From positions 1 to 64,000 of the forward strand of contig CAISIK010000118.1 in the NCBI GenBank assembly GCA_903885375.1: a stretch of DNA of 64,000 nt. Reading direction: 5' to 3'. Within the stretch, counting starts at the first letter, position 1. Every line of letters begins with the position of its first letter. Shown here in pieces: positions 30,456-40,731 of this stretch. This DNA comes from an uncultured Pseudomonadota bacterium (GTDB taxonomy: Bacteria > Myxococcota_A > UBA796 > SXON01). Below the pieces are notes generated by a model, which was not told the origin of the DNA, did no database searches, and saw only the letters and a list, made by a program, of their open reading frames with translations. The translations under genes were made by a program, and so were the position numbers.

Positions 30456-32624
30456 ATGCGGCTTTTCCCCATCCTGTGTCTCCTGGCCTGCGAGTCGAAC
30501 GTCAAGACGGGCACATTCCTCCCCGGCGAGGGCCAGGAGTGCGAGGGCACCTGTGGCGACGACCTCGTGTGCACCCACGCAGGCGTGTGCGAGGCCCCCG
30601 GCGCGCCGGGCACCGCCAACGAGGGCGATGACTGCTCGGCCACCGCGGACTGCGCGTGGGAGCTCGAATGCGCCTCGAACAACGTCTGCGCCCAGGCCGA
30701 TGCGCCGGGCACCGGCGGCGGCAAGAGCGCCTGCGAGAACGACGACGACTGCCAGGCGGGGTTCGCCTGCGAGGACGAGGTCTGCACCGACGTCGAGGTC
30801 CCCTACTGGACCGGCGGCGCCTGCCCGGCCGACGCGGGCGACGACGCGGAATTCCGCGTGCTCTTCCAGATTCCCGACCTCCCCACCACGGACGAGCTCG
30901 ACTTCTTCTCGATGCCCTTCCCCAACGACCTCCGCCTCGATGCCGACGGGCGTCCCGTGCTCGATGGTTTCCCCGTCCCCGGCGAGTCGGCGCCCGCCGT
31001 CAGCCGTCTGCTGGAGTTCGTGGAAACCCAGAACGGGTGGGGTCTCGACCCGGTGGTGTACTTCCGCTTCAACAAGTCGCAGGACCTCGCCACCCTGCGC
31101 GCGCTCACCACCGACGCCACGATCCACTTCGCCAGCATCGATCCCGACGCGGAGGACTACGGCGAGCTCACGGCCTTCCAGTTCTTCACCCGCCAGTCGC
31201 GCGACCGCTACGTGTGCCAGAACTGGCTCGCCGTCACCACCTACGGCGGTCGTCCCCTCCTGCCGAACCAGGCGTACGCGGTGTGGCTCACCAAGGGCAT
31301 CACCCACGACGGCGACGAGATCTTCCGCGACGACGACTTCCCGCTCCTGATGCAGGACGAGCGGCCGAGCGACCTCACCGACGCCCGCGCCTTCGACAAG
31401 TTCGAACCCTTCCGCGCCTACGTAGACGCCGAAGGCCTCACCCGCGGTGAAATCGTGGCCGCCACGGTGTTCACCACCGGCGATCCCGCGCGCGACCTCC
31501 GCTACACCCGCGAGGTGGTCGAGGACGAGACGACGGATGTGTCGGTGGCCACGGTCGCGAGCTGCGAGGACTCGCCCTGCGGGCGCGCCTGCAGCGGCGC
31601 GAGCGGGTTCTCCGAGCTGCACGCTCAGGTGAACATTCCCCGGTTCACCAGCACCGACGGTGGCGTGGTTTCCTGGGGTTCGAACCTCCGCCCCGAGGTG
31701 CAGGGCACCGACACGGTCTGCGCGGTGGTCACGGTGCCCGAGGGCACCGCCCCCGAAGCCGGCTGGCCCGTGGCGCTGTGGTTCGGCGATCTCGGCGGCG
31801 TGGCCGAAACGGCGGCAGGCAACGGCCTCGCCGAGGCCATGGCCGCGGAAGGCGTGGCCACCCTCGCCGTCGACCTGCCCCAGCACGGCGATCGCGGCAC
31901 CGAGCAGGACGCCGCGGCGGCGTGGTTCACCCCCGAACGCCCGGGAACCTGGCGCGGCACCCTCTTCCAGAACTTCGCCGACGGGCACACCCTCGCGCGC
32001 CTCGCCAGCAGTCCCGAGCTCGGCCTCGACCCCGACTCGGTCTGGATCGTGGGCGAGGGCGTGGGCGCCGATGCGGCCGTGCCCATGCTGGCCTGGGGCA
32101 AGGACGTGCGTGGCGGCGTCGTGGGCAACGCCTCGGGCCTCACCGGCCAGCTCAGCGCCAGCCGCGGCGAGCCCTACGACCTCGAACACGCGCTCCAGCG
32201 CGCCTACGCCGACAGCAACCTCGGCCGGAACCACCCGGTCATCGCGCTGCTCCAGCAGTGGCTCGGCGCGCTCGACCCCATGAGCAGCGCCGCGGGCATG
32301 GTGCGCGAGCCCGACACCATCGCGAAGCACGTGCTGGTGATCGACGGGGTCGACGATGCGGAGATTCCCGCCGACAACCGCCACGCCTTCCTCCGCGCCG
32401 CCTCGCTCCCGGTGGCGGGCACCACCCTCGACGTGTACGACGAGGCGCAGGGCGAGTTCCCCCTCCCGGTGAAGGAGAACGTGACCACCCCCGACGGCAA
32501 GCGCACCGCAGCCGTGCTGCAGCTCGAGGCGGGGCACCACGCCCTCACGGAAGCTGCCGCCGCCACGGCCGCCGCCTTCGTGGGGAGCGGCGCCGACGGC
32601 GCGGCGCCCACCATCGCCGAGTAG
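30456..32624 (+). CDS. Cys-rich lipoprotein with lipase-like alpha/beta-hydrolase fold, nucleophile lost
   Basis: The ATG at 30456 gives signal MRLFPILCLLAC (lipid Cys at 12); the track ORF extends far upstream without coding character. The 722-residue product starts with three Cys-rich modules (residues ~24-115, e.g. CENDDDCQAGFACEDEVC) like EB/Dickkopf-type repeats. It then shows bacterial virulence-factor-lipase N-domain features (MPFPNDLRLDADG; PNQAYAVWLTKGI). The hydrolase core has the elbow VWIVGEGVGADAAV where GxSxG is expected, so the nucleophile Ser is Gly. Likely a binding rather than catalytic surface lipoprotein. Confidence 0.72.
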   Translation: MRLFPILCLLACESNVKTGTFLPGEGQECEGTCGDDLVCTHAGVCEAPGAPGTANEGDDCSATADCAWELECASNNVCAQADAPGTGGGKSACENDDDCQAGFACEDEVCTDVEVPYWTGGACPADAGDDAEFRVLFQIPDLPTTDELDFFSMPFPNDLRLDADGRPVLDGFPVPGESAPAVSRLLEFVETQNGWGLDPVVYFRFNKSQDLATLRALTTDATIHFASIDPDAEDYGELTAFQFFTRQSRDRYVCQNWLAVTTYGGRPLLPNQAYAVWLTKGITHDGDEIFRDDDFPLLMQDERPSDLTDARAFDKFEPFRAYVDAEGLTRGEIVAATVFTTGDPARDLRYTREVVEDETTDVSVATVASCEDSPCGRACSGASGFSELHAQVNIPRFTSTDGGVVSWGSNLRPEVQGTDTVCAVVTVPEGTAPEAGWPVALWFGDLGGVAETAAGNGLAEAMAAEGVATLAVDLPQHGDRGTEQDAAAAWFTPERPGTWRGTLFQNFADGHTLARLASSPELGLDPDSVWIVGEGVGADAAVPMLAWGKDVRGGVVGNASGLTGQLSASRGEPYDLEHALQRAYADSNLGRNHPVIALLQQWLGALDPMSSAAGMVREPDTIAKHVLVIDGVDDAEIPADNRHAFLRAASLPVAGTTLDVYDEAQGEFPLPVKENVTTPDGKRTAAVLQLEAGHHALTEAAAATAAAFVGSGADGAAPTIAE

Positions 32625-32631
32625 GCGCCCG

Positions 32632-33006
32632 CTACCCGGCGGGCAGCACGAGCACGGGAACGCTCATCGAGAGGCGGGGCGGGCCGCCCTCGGCCACCTC
32701 CCCCGCGGGCACGTAGCCATCCCCATTGGCATCGCACCCCCAACGCAGGAAGGAGGGCGCCCGCTCGAGCCCCGACACCTGCCAGCGGCCCGCCTTCGCG
32801 CGGGAGCGACCCACGACCGTGCCCCCCGACCCGATCGCCTCGATGAGGATCGGCCCTCCGCACGTGCCCGAGACACGCCCCGCCACCGAGGCCATCCCGC
32901 CGGGGCCCGCGAGGTCCACCCGACTGTCGATGGGCGCCACGGCAAGGGCGACCGGCGCCGCATCGGGCTCGCGGAGGCAGCCCACCGAGGCGAGCACCGC
33001 CGCCAA
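32632..33006 (-). CDS. Small lipoprotein, unknown function
   Basis: The frame encodes a lipobox (VLASVGC) followed by LREPDAAP and a ~95-residue domain with AGRVSGTCGGPILIEAIGSG and WGCDANGDGYVPAGEVAEGGPP, a beta-sandwich/carboxypeptidase-regulatory look plus a short EF-hand-like Asp loop. The start is uncertain: TTG at 33006 (used here), GTG at 32997, or CTG at 33039, which would overlap the upstream stop as CTGA and supply an Arg-containing signal peptide. No family recognised. Last gene of the thiolase/molybdoenzyme run. Confidence 0.55.
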   Translation of the reverse strand: MAAVLASVGCLREPDAAPVALAVAPIDSRVDLAGPGGMASVAGRVSGTCGGPILIEAIGSGGTVVGRSRAKAGRWQVSGLERAPSFLRWGCDANGDGYVPAGEVAEGGPPRLSMSVPVLVLPAG

Positions 33007-33035
33007 CGCCCCGCCCGCGCGCGCAGCCCGCGTGA

Positions 33036-35069
33036 TCAGGCCCGCTCCACCCGGCAGGAAAGCCCCGCGAGGATCGGCGCACCCGTGAACCGGTCGTAGC
33101 GGTCGCCCGGGACGAGCGCCCCCACGTCGGTGGCGTAGCCCGCCGGGAGGTCCACGACGTCGGCGCGCAGGGACTCGTCGAGCGAGACGACGGCCACCAC
33201 GGAGCCCGCTTCCGTGATGACGCGCACCCGCGCGCCCGCCTCGAAGCCGGCCTCGGGGTGGAGCGTCACGCCGGGGTCGGCGCCGGGCGGCCGGTCGAAC
33301 GCGCGGAGGGCTGCATCGCGCGGGGCCGCGGCCTGGAGCCAACGGTCCATGCCGGGCGCGAGCCGCGGCGGCTGCAGCTCCGCGAGGGCGCGGGCGATGG
33401 CCTCGGGCAGGAGCTCGATCCGCCCGGAGGCGGTGGTCACGTTGAAGTAGGCGCGGTCCACCTCGCCGCCCTGCCAGCTCCCCTGCTGCTTGAGCTCAGC
33501 CAGTGTGGTCTTGCCGCTGTAGTCGAGCGCGCGCGACTCCCACGCCGACAGGTCGGCGCGGGCCACGAGCGCGCCCAGCGCGCGGAGGTGCGCGCCGTGG
33601 GCGCCGCCGCGCACGGTGGGGCCCATCGCGGCGAAGAGCTGCCCGAGGATGTCGGCCTCGGTGCGGGCCTCGCCGGGGGGGCTCACGAGGGCGGGCGTCC
33701 AACCGGTTTCACGCCAGCCGAGGATGGAGGTGTCGTGCAGGTGCACATCCTCGCGCTCCCAGGGGTGGGTGGCCGGCAGGTGCCAGTGGGCGTGCGGCGA
33801 GGTTTCGTTGTCGGCCACGTCGATCTGCACGACGAGGTCGAGCCCATCGAGGGCGCCGCGCAGGCGCTCGCCGCCCGGCAGCTCGGCCGCGGGGTTCCCG
33901 AGCACCGACACGAGCGCGCGCACCTGGCCCTCGCCGGGGGTCAGGATCTCGTCGGCCAGGATGGTTCCCGGCGCCTGCAGGAGGAGCAGGGGGAGGCCGC
34001 CCACGCGGGTGAGCGGCGCCTTGTCGGTGGGGAGCTGGCCCACGACCGCCTGCACATCGAGCACGCCCTTGTTCTCGTAGAGACCGCCGGGGCGGAGGAG
34101 GTTGGCGGTGATGCCGTGCAGCGCGATGCAGGCCCAGGAGGCGAGCGTGGCGTGCTCGGCCTGGAGCATCTGGGGCGAGCGGTGCGCCAGCGCCATCGCG
34201 GCGCGCGAGAACTTGAGCGCCACGCCGGCGATGGCCTCCGGCGCCACGCCGCAGATCTCGCCCACGCGCTCCACCGGCCAGGCCGAAACGGCCTTGGCGA
34301 GCGCCTCGAAGCCGGTGGCGAAGTCGGCCACGTACTGCTTCTCGTGCCAGGCGTTCTTGATGATCGTGTCGAGGATGCCGAGCAGGAGGAAGAGCTCGGT
34401 GCCCGGGCGGATGGGCAGGTGGATGTCCGCGCCCGCGGCCATGGCGGTCTTCCGGGCATCGGCGGCGATGACCTTGGTGCCCTTGGTCTTGCGGGAGAAG
34501 GTGAGGTCGTCCGCGTGGTGGCGGCCGGCCTGCAATGGACCCCAACCTTCGGCTTCCTGGTTGGCGCCGAGGAGGATCACGTAGTGGGCGCGCCCCACGT
34601 CGCCCTGCAGGGCCACGGGGTGTCCGAGCATGAGCTCGCCCGCGCGCACCCACGGCCCGCCGCTGGAGGCCAGCGGCGAGAAGAGGTTGGGGGTGCCGAG
34701 GCCCAGCGCGAAGGCCAGCGTGCGGGTGCTGCCCTGCGAGCTCGTGGCCACCGGCGCGCCGGCGTACATCGCCACGGCGCGGGGGCCCGACTGCGAGCGG
34801 ATCGTGGAGAGCTTCTCGCCGATCTCCTTGATGGCCTGCGGCCAGGGCACGTCCTCCCAGCCGGTGGGGGTGCGCCGGCGGGGCACACGCCACCGCCGCG
34901 GGTCGGTGGAGGCGCCCATGCTCGCCCCGCAGAGGCCGCAGACCGGGCCCCGACCCGAGGCCACCGCCGTATTCGGCGCCAGCGACGTGATCTGGCCGCC
35001 ATCGATCGTGGCCACCAGCGAGGCCATGCACTCGCCCTGCCGACACCAGGTGTACCGCTCTTCGGCCAT
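33036..35069 (-). CDS. Molybdopterin (bis-MGD) oxidoreductase family protein
   Basis: 677 residues from the ATG at 35069. Family landmarks: DPRRWRVPRRRTPTGWEDVPW near the N-terminus, ADIHLPIRPGTELFLLLGILDTII, LHGITANLLRPGGLYENKG, QIDVADNETSPHAHWHLPATHPWERED, and a C-terminal molybdopterin-dinucleotide-binding beta domain (GARVRVITEAGSVVAVV). The N-terminal cysteines are C-x4-C-x29-C-x2-C rather than the usual C-x2-C-x3-C-x~27-C, so the 4Fe-4S cluster may be altered. No Tat signal, so cytoplasmic. Substrate unknown; no electron-transfer subunit is adjacent. Confidence 0.78.
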   Translation of the reverse strand: MAEERYTWCRQGECMASLVATIDGGQITSLAPNTAVASGRGPVCGLCGASMGASTDPRRWRVPRRRTPTGWEDVPWPQAIKEIGEKLSTIRSQSGPRAVAMYAGAPVATSSQGSTRTLAFALGLGTPNLFSPLASSGGPWVRAGELMLGHPVALQGDVGRAHYVILLGANQEAEGWGPLQAGRHHADDLTFSRKTKGTKVIAADARKTAMAAGADIHLPIRPGTELFLLLGILDTIIKNAWHEKQYVADFATGFEALAKAVSAWPVERVGEICGVAPEAIAGVALKFSRAAMALAHRSPQMLQAEHATLASWACIALHGITANLLRPGGLYENKGVLDVQAVVGQLPTDKAPLTRVGGLPLLLLQAPGTILADEILTPGEGQVRALVSVLGNPAAELPGGERLRGALDGLDLVVQIDVADNETSPHAHWHLPATHPWEREDVHLHDTSILGWRETGWTPALVSPPGEARTEADILGQLFAAMGPTVRGGAHGAHLRALGALVARADLSAWESRALDYSGKTTLAELKQQGSWQGGEVDRAYFNVTTASGRIELLPEAIARALAELQPPRLAPGMDRWLQAAAPRDAALRAFDRPPGADPGVTLHPEAGFEAGARVRVITEAGSVVAVVSLDESLRADVVDLPAGYATDVGALVPGDRYDRFTGAPILAGLSCRVERA

Positions 35070-35088
35070 CACGCCTCCGGCCCGCGGT

Positions 35089-35880
35089 CTATCCCGCCAT
35101 GCCCGGGATGACGGCGCGGAGAAGCCGGGACGTGTGAGGCAGGTGACGAGCTTGTGCGAGGAGCCCCTCCGCAGCGCTCCGCGTTCGGAGGTGGGAGACC
35201 ACCCGAACCACGAGCGCATCGGGCTCCGGACCCCACACCGCGGCGAGGTGGGCCACGACTGCGCTGCTCGGCCGGGTGGTGAGCGCCGCCGAGGCGGCCT
35301 TCGCGGCGAGCGTCACATCGAGGCCGAGGAGCGCGGCGGCGGGCTCGGGACGCCCGGTGGCCGCGGCTGCCGCGAGGAGCCCGAGCGAATGGCCCGCTTC
35401 CGCGTGCGCCGCGCAGCCCTGGGCAAAACTGGGGTGGGCGCCAGCCGCGGTGAGGTGGATGGTGCCCGCGGCCGCGCCTTCCACCTTACGCGAGAGCTTC
35501 ACGAGCCAGGCCGCCGCCGGGTGCCGCTCGGCCGCCACACGCAGCACCTCCGGCGCCACCTCGGGGGCCAGCTCGGCGAGGCGCGGGTACACCCCCCGCG
35601 CGGTGAGCTGCCGTTCCAGCAGCTCCACGTGGGCGAGCGCCGCCCGCACGTGCACGGGCCCGCCCGGCGCCCGCGCCCCGCAGGCCACCTCGGCGAGCGC
35701 CACGGCCGCCGTGGTGGCGAGCATCGCATAGAGCGGCGCGGGGTCCTCGATGGCGTGGGCCGCACGGAGGATATCCTCGATCTCCTCGCGGCCATCTACC
35801 GCACGCGGCGCCGACGGCGCGGCGGGTGCGCCCGGGAAGGGATCGGTCGCGTCGTCATCCTTCGGGCGTTTCGGGCTCAC
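35089..35880 (-). CDS. Alpha-helical protein of unknown function
   Basis: The GTG at 35880 overlaps the upstream stop as GTGA and is preferred; the track's extra 66 codons lie in the neighbour. 263 residues: a charged, Pro-rich N-terminus (SPKRPKDDDATDPFPG) then Ala/Leu/Glu-rich helices (VALAEVACGARAPGG; HVRAALAHVELLERQL; LLAAAAATGRPEPAAALLGLDV), perhaps HEAT-like. No family recognised. Its fixed position between a 164-residue unknown and the molybdoenzyme gene suggests a helper role, which is inference only. Confidence 0.6.
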   Translation of the reverse strand: MSPKRPKDDDATDPFPGAPAAPSAPRAVDGREEIEDILRAAHAIEDPAPLYAMLATTAAVALAEVACGARAPGGPVHVRAALAHVELLERQLTARGVYPRLAELAPEVAPEVLRVAAERHPAAAWLVKLSRKVEGAAAGTIHLTAAGAHPSFAQGCAAHAEAGHSLGLLAAAAATGRPEPAAALLGLDVTLAAKAASAALTTRPSSAVVAHLAAVWGPEPDALVVRVVSHLRTRSAAEGLLAQARHLPHTSRLLRAVIPGMAG

Positions 35881-36371
35881 GGGGCCACCCGGGCGCCGCA
35901 CGTCACGGCCACGCTCCCGCTCGGCCACTTGAGCCCCACCGGCAGGCCCACCCATTCTTGGCCGGACACGGTGGGGTGGAAGTAGCCCGGCCGCTCGCGT
36001 ACGCCCGGCTCGTCGAACAACGGGTGCCCGGCTTCGGCCGCCGGCTCTCCGCCCACACGGAGGTCGGCGAGCCCGCACGCCGCCACGCTGAGGCCCTCTG
36101 GATCACGCGCCACCAGCAGCACCGTGAGGTCCGCCCGCTCGAGCGTTCGCAGCGCCGCCCAGGCGCCGTCGATGAGGCCGAAACGGTCCTCGCCGGACAC
36201 AGCGGCCATCACGTCGCGCGCCGCTTCGGCGGCCGCCCACGCCTCCTCGGGCGCCGCGCTCCCCTTCACCCGGCCGGCCCACGCGAGCGAGGCGCCGCCC
36301 TGGTCCAGCCGGCCACGGAAGTGGCCCGAGAACGGCGATCGCCCCGGCGAGCCCACGAGCAGCGCGCGCAC
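35877..36371 (-). CDS. Hypothetical protein, 164 residues
   Basis: The GTG at 36371 lies two bases after the thiolase stop. The product starts RALLVGSPGRSPFSGHFRG and contains LTVLLVARDPEGLSVAACGLADLRVGG and PGYFHPTVSGQEWVGLPVGLKW, a mixed alpha/beta sequence with no recognised family. The gene overlaps its downstream neighbour by 4 bases. The track ORF of 456 aa (35877-37247) extends it upstream through the thiolase gene in a non-coding frame and is not real beyond 36371. Confidence 0.55.
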   Translation of the reverse strand: MRALLVGSPGRSPFSGHFRGRLDQGGASLAWAGRVKGSAAPEEAWAAAEAARDVMAAVSGEDRFGLIDGAWAALRTLERADLTVLLVARDPEGLSVAACGLADLRVGGEPAAEAGHPLFDEPGVRERPGYFHPTVSGQEWVGLPVGLKWPSGSVAVTCGARVAP

Positions 36372-36373
36372 CG

Positions 36374-37519
<1,146 letters not shown>

Positions 37520-37648
37520 CCCGCGGATCTATCCGGTTGGGGCGACCCGCGGGTCCAGTCACCGGGGTGGGCGCGGGCAGGCGCGGGTCGCGGCGCGATT
37601 GACACGTCAAGAGTTTCGTGCGACGCTTCTCGCCAACCGGGTTGAACG

Positions 37649-38551
37649 ATGCGTCTCTCCATGGGGTCCCTCACTGGTGTACAGCGCGTGGCGGCGAAGT
37701 CGCTCGCGCCCGGCAAGAAGGAAGCCATCGTGATCGCCGTGGCTGCCCAGAAGGGCGGCGTGGGCAAGACCACCACCACCGTGACCCTCGGCGCGGCCCT
37801 CGCCCGCTTCTTCGAGAAGGAGGTCCTCCTCGTGGACCTCGACGCCCAGGCGCACGTGCACCTTTCGCTTCGCGAGATGGTGAACGCCGGCGGCGACTCG
37901 CTCGCCGAGCTGCTCGAGGAGCCCACCACCCGAGAGGTGGCGGAGGTGGCGGTGGGGACGAAGATTCCCGGCCTCGAGGTCACGCCCGGCTGCCCAGAGC
38001 TGGCCCGTGCGGAGAACCGGCTCTCCACGCGCATCGGGAAGGAGCTGGTGCTCCGCGAGCTCCTGAGCGTGAGCCGCACCCACTACGACGTCATCCTGCT
38101 CGACTGCCCCCCGAACCTCGGCAACCTCACCATCAACGGCCTCGTCGCCGCCGACTGCGTGCTCATCCCCTGCAACCCGGCGATGCTCTCGGTGTCGGGC
38201 GTGGAGGGCCTGATGGGCGCCGTGGGCGAGGTGCAGGCGGCGCTGAACCCCTCGCTGTCGGTGCTCGGGCTGGTCCTCACCCGTGTGGACCAGCGGAACT
38301 CCGCCACCAACACGCTCATCGCCTCGCTCCTTGCCGAGAACTTCGGCGACCTGCTCTCCACCGTGCAGATCGGCGCCGACGCCGCGCTCTCGCGCGCGCA
38401 GCTCGCCGGCAAGGACGTGTTCGCCTACGACCCGCACAGCCGCGCCGCTGGGCAGTACGTGGAGCTCGCGGAGTGGGTGCTCGGGCGCGTGGCGGCGCTG
38501 CGCCAGCCCGCCCACGAAGAAGCGGCGACCGACAGCTCCGCCAGCGGCTAG
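37649..38551 (+). CDS. Orphan ParA/Soj-family ATPase
   Basis: 300 residues. Deviant Walker A KGGVGKTTTT at ~35-44 (AAQKGGVGKTT), switch region VDLDAQAHVHLSL and Walker B-like DVILLDCPPNLGNLT. The ~25-residue N-terminal extension is basic (RVAAKSLAPGKKEA), possibly for DNA contact. ParA proteins form ATP-dependent dimers on nucleoid DNA to position cargo. No parB follows; the next gene is a convergent lipoprotein. It is therefore likely an orphan used for positioning something other than the chromosome origin. An alternative start is the ATG at 37661. Confidence 0.88.
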   Translation: MRLSMGSLTGVQRVAAKSLAPGKKEAIVIAVAAQKGGVGKTTTTVTLGAALARFFEKEVLLVDLDAQAHVHLSLREMVNAGGDSLAELLEEPTTREVAEVAVGTKIPGLEVTPGCPELARAENRLSTRIGKELVLRELLSVSRTHYDVILLDCPPNLGNLTINGLVAADCVLIPCNPAMLSVSGVEGLMGAVGEVQAALNPSLSVLGLVLTRVDQRNSATNTLIASLLAENFGDLLSTVQIGADAALSRAQLAGKDVFAYDPHSRAAGQYVELAEWVLGRVAALRQPAHEEAATDSSASG

Positions 38552-38555
38552 CCCG

Positions 38556-39473
38556 CTACTCGATCCAGTCCACCGATCGCGCCGTACGCAGCTCGAGCGT
38601 CGTGTCGGCCGTGCCCGCGAGGAGGTCCACGACCACGAGCCCCTCGCGGGTGGCGGTCACGAAGTGGCGACCGTCCTCGGCGGCGCGGCCGTCGTAGTGT
38701 ACGGTGTCCAGGAAGGTGACCTGCTCGGGTTCGCCGCCCTCCACCGACACGCGCCACCAGTCGCCGGGCACGTCGTGGCTGCCATGCGCCCGGGCCCGCG
38801 GCACGAGGAGGTCGAGGCGGGTGAGCGCGGTGGGGGTGGGCACCACGAAGTACACCGCGGCGCCGTCGGCGCTGAAGAAGGGGCGGGCGAGGTCGTCGAG
38901 GGTGCCGGCGGGCACCAGCGTGCGCAGCCAGGTGCCTTCGGCATCCCCCAACTCCAGGCTGCGCGCGCCGTTCGGTGGCTCGAAGGCCACCCACGCCACG
39001 CGGTCGTCGGCCAAAGCGGGCTCCGTGGCCCAGGGCACGACCGGGTGCACCTCGCCCCCGGGTTCCTCCACCCACGAGAGCGTGGTGCCGTCCACGAACC
39101 AGGTGCGGTCACCCAGCACGGCCGGGAAGAAACACCACACGCCGGCGGCGTCGGCGCAGGCGAGGTCGGTGAGCGTGTCGTCGGCGTTCACGCGCACGAT
39201 GCGGCTGCGATCGAAGCCCGCGCCGCCGTCGGTGGGCGGGGCGGTGTAGGCAAGCGTGAAGGTGCCCCCCTCGCCGGCCTCCACCTCGTAGGCGAACCCG
39301 CCGGAGGGCACGCTGAAGCGGGTGTCCACCACGCCGGTGGCGAGGTCGAGCCGACTCACCAGCGGGGGGCCCAGCTCCTGCAGGAAGAGCACCTCGCCCA
39401 CGGGCGCGGCGGAGGCTTCGCCCCGGGGGGCGTCCGCGACCCCGTCGCACGCGAGGAGCACCAGGGAGATCAT
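38556..39473 (-). CDS. Lipoprotein with beta-propeller-like repeats (TolB/WD-like)
   Basis: The ATG at 39473 overlaps the upstream stop (ATGA); signal MISLVLLAC with lipid Cys at residue 9. 305 residues with blade-like repeats: RLDLATGVVDTRFS, RIVRVNADDTL, RSLELGDAEGTWLRTL, FFSADGAAVYFVVP, ITRLDLL-type strands and VVVDLLAGTADTTLELR. This resembles TolB/DPP-type propellers that report data-like values. No active-site residues. It is translated with the YHYH lipoprotein gene. Confidence 0.68.
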   Translation of the reverse strand: MISLVLLACDGVADAPRGEASAAPVGEVLFLQELGPPLVSRLDLATGVVDTRFSVPSGGFAYEVEAGEGGTFTLAYTAPPTDGGAGFDRSRIVRVNADDTLTDLACADAAGVWCFFPAVLGDRTWFVDGTTLSWVEEPGGEVHPVVPWATEPALADDRVAWVAFEPPNGARSLELGDAEGTWLRTLVPAGTLDDLARPFFSADGAAVYFVVPTPTALTRLDLLVPRARAHGSHDVPGDWWRVSVEGGEPEQVTFLDTVHYDGRAAEDGRHFVTATREGLVVVDLLAGTADTTLELRTARSVDWIE

Positions 39474-40219
39474 GGCCGCGACGGCACCTCCACCTCGCCG
39501 TGGTAGCAGTCGATGCTGTACGGCGCGGTCTCGGTGAGGTGGTAGTGGTACACGCCGGCCGGGAACTCGGGGGTGGCGCCGGTGTGGCCGCTGCACTCGT
39601 CGAGGTCCGTCGGGGCCGTGCCGCCCTCGCCCTGCGGGCCGTACACCGCGAACCCGTCGAGCAGCACGCCGATGAGGACCGAGTGCGCCCCGTCCTCGTC
39701 GACCTCGTCGGTGATGCAGTAGGGAACGCCGTGGTAGTGGTAGTCGGCGCCGTCGGGCAGCGGGTGGGCGTTGCAGGTGTCCAGGAAGGGCACGCCGTCC
39801 ACCACAAAGTTGTTGTCCACCGCGATGCTGGTCCCGTCGCCCTCGTAGGGGTTGAAGTACACGCCGCCGCTGATGGCCACGCCGATGGTGCCCATGTTCG
39901 TGTCGGTGGTGGAGTCGGAGTAGACGGGCGTCACCGGAATCTCCACGGAGTAGGCGCGCGCCGAAACGCCGGTCGTCGTGCCATCCATGAGCGCGTAGGC
40001 CTCGAGCACGTCGTGGTCGGGGATGCCGTCGTCGCCGAGGGTCAGGGCCTCGTCGCCGAGGCTCACGGTCATGTCGTCGGCCCAGCCGGCGTCGGCGAGG
40101 GTCGCGCCGTAATCGGCGTTCTGCGCCGCGGCGGGATCGGTGGCCGTGTCGTCGGCTTCGGTGGCTTCGCAGGCGGAGAGGCCAGCGAGGATGAGGAGGA
40201 ACGGGAGGGTTCGGGGCAT
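39470..40219 (-). CDS. YHYH-domain lipoprotein
   Basis: 249 residues, signal MPRTLPFLLILAGLSAC (Cys at 17) and acidic ATEADDTATD next. The YHYH domain signature occurs twice (GADYHYHGVPYC and GVYHYHLTETAPY) with CNAHP and LLDGFAVYGP between, as in the PF14240-type family. The Cys/His-rich arrangement suggests a metal (possibly copper) site; this is inference. The ATG of the following propeller lipoprotein overlaps its stop. VapBC lies just upstream on the same strand. Confidence 0.82.
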   Translation of the reverse strand: MPRTLPFLLILAGLSACEATEADDTATDPAAAQNADYGATLADAGWADDMTVSLGDEALTLGDDGIPDHDVLEAYALMDGTTTGVSARAYSVEIPVTPVYSDSTTDTNMGTIGVAISGGVYFNPYEGDGTSIAVDNNFVVDGVPFLDTCNAHPLPDGADYHYHGVPYCITDEVDEDGAHSVLIGVLLDGFAVYGPQGEGGTAPTDLDECSGHTGATPEFPAGVYHYHLTETAPYSIDCYHGEVEVPSRP

Positions 40220-40323
40220 GGGTCCGGGGGGTGCACGAGGACAACGCGCGAGCGCGCGGAAGCTGGAGCCGGGGATCGAAGATTTCTCCCCCGCGAGGCG
40301 CCCGCCTGGCGGTGGCCCGACGC

Positions 40324-40731
40324 CTACGGTTCGGCTGGTTCGAATCGAGCAATGGTTCCCGCGGCGAAGAGGGGAGCGAAGTCGTCATCGAGTGTCCAGA
40401 GCGCGATCGACTCCCGGAGGGCGACGGCAGCCAGCAGGCAGTCAACGAGGGCCAGGGTGACGCCGCGTGCACGCCACTCGTGTCCGAGGCCCCCAGCGGC
40501 GAGCCAGACCTCCAGATCAAGCTCCGGCCGCCGCACACTCTCTGCGAGTTGCCGGATGACGGTCTGCTCGCGCTCGGATCGTGCGCCGTAGAGCAGCTCG
40601 GCGACCACCGGATCGACGATGACCACGGCGCCCTGTTCGAGCAACTCGACCAACCGCGGGCGCCACGGCGACCGCGCGGACCGTCGGAAGAAGTCGACCC
40701 ACACGGACGTGTCCACGAGAACATCAGCCAC
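40324..40731 (-). CDS. vapC: VapC-type PIN-domain toxin
   Basis: 135 residues from a GTG at 40731, overlapping vapB by 8 bases. The PIN acidic residues are in place: D in LVDTSVWVDFF, E in VVAELLYG, D in ALVDCLLAAVA and D in WTLDDDFAPL. VapC toxins are Mg2+-dependent RNases, usually cutting tRNA or rRNA, neutralised by VapB. The track's start (40791) lies inside vapB. The pair is complete, so an active toxin-antitoxin module is likely. Confidence 0.88.
   Translation of the reverse strand: MADVLVDTSVWVDFFRRSARSPWRPRLVELLEQGAVVIVDPVVAELLYGARSEREQTVIRQLAESVRRPELDLEVWLAAGGLGHEWRARGVTLALVDCLLAAVALRESIALWTLDDDFAPLFAAGTIARFEPAEP

Noticed and set aside
40325-40345. GGTTCGAATC-like string as a tRNA T-arm
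   Set aside because: It lies in the last codons of vapC and no cloverleaf can be formed around it.
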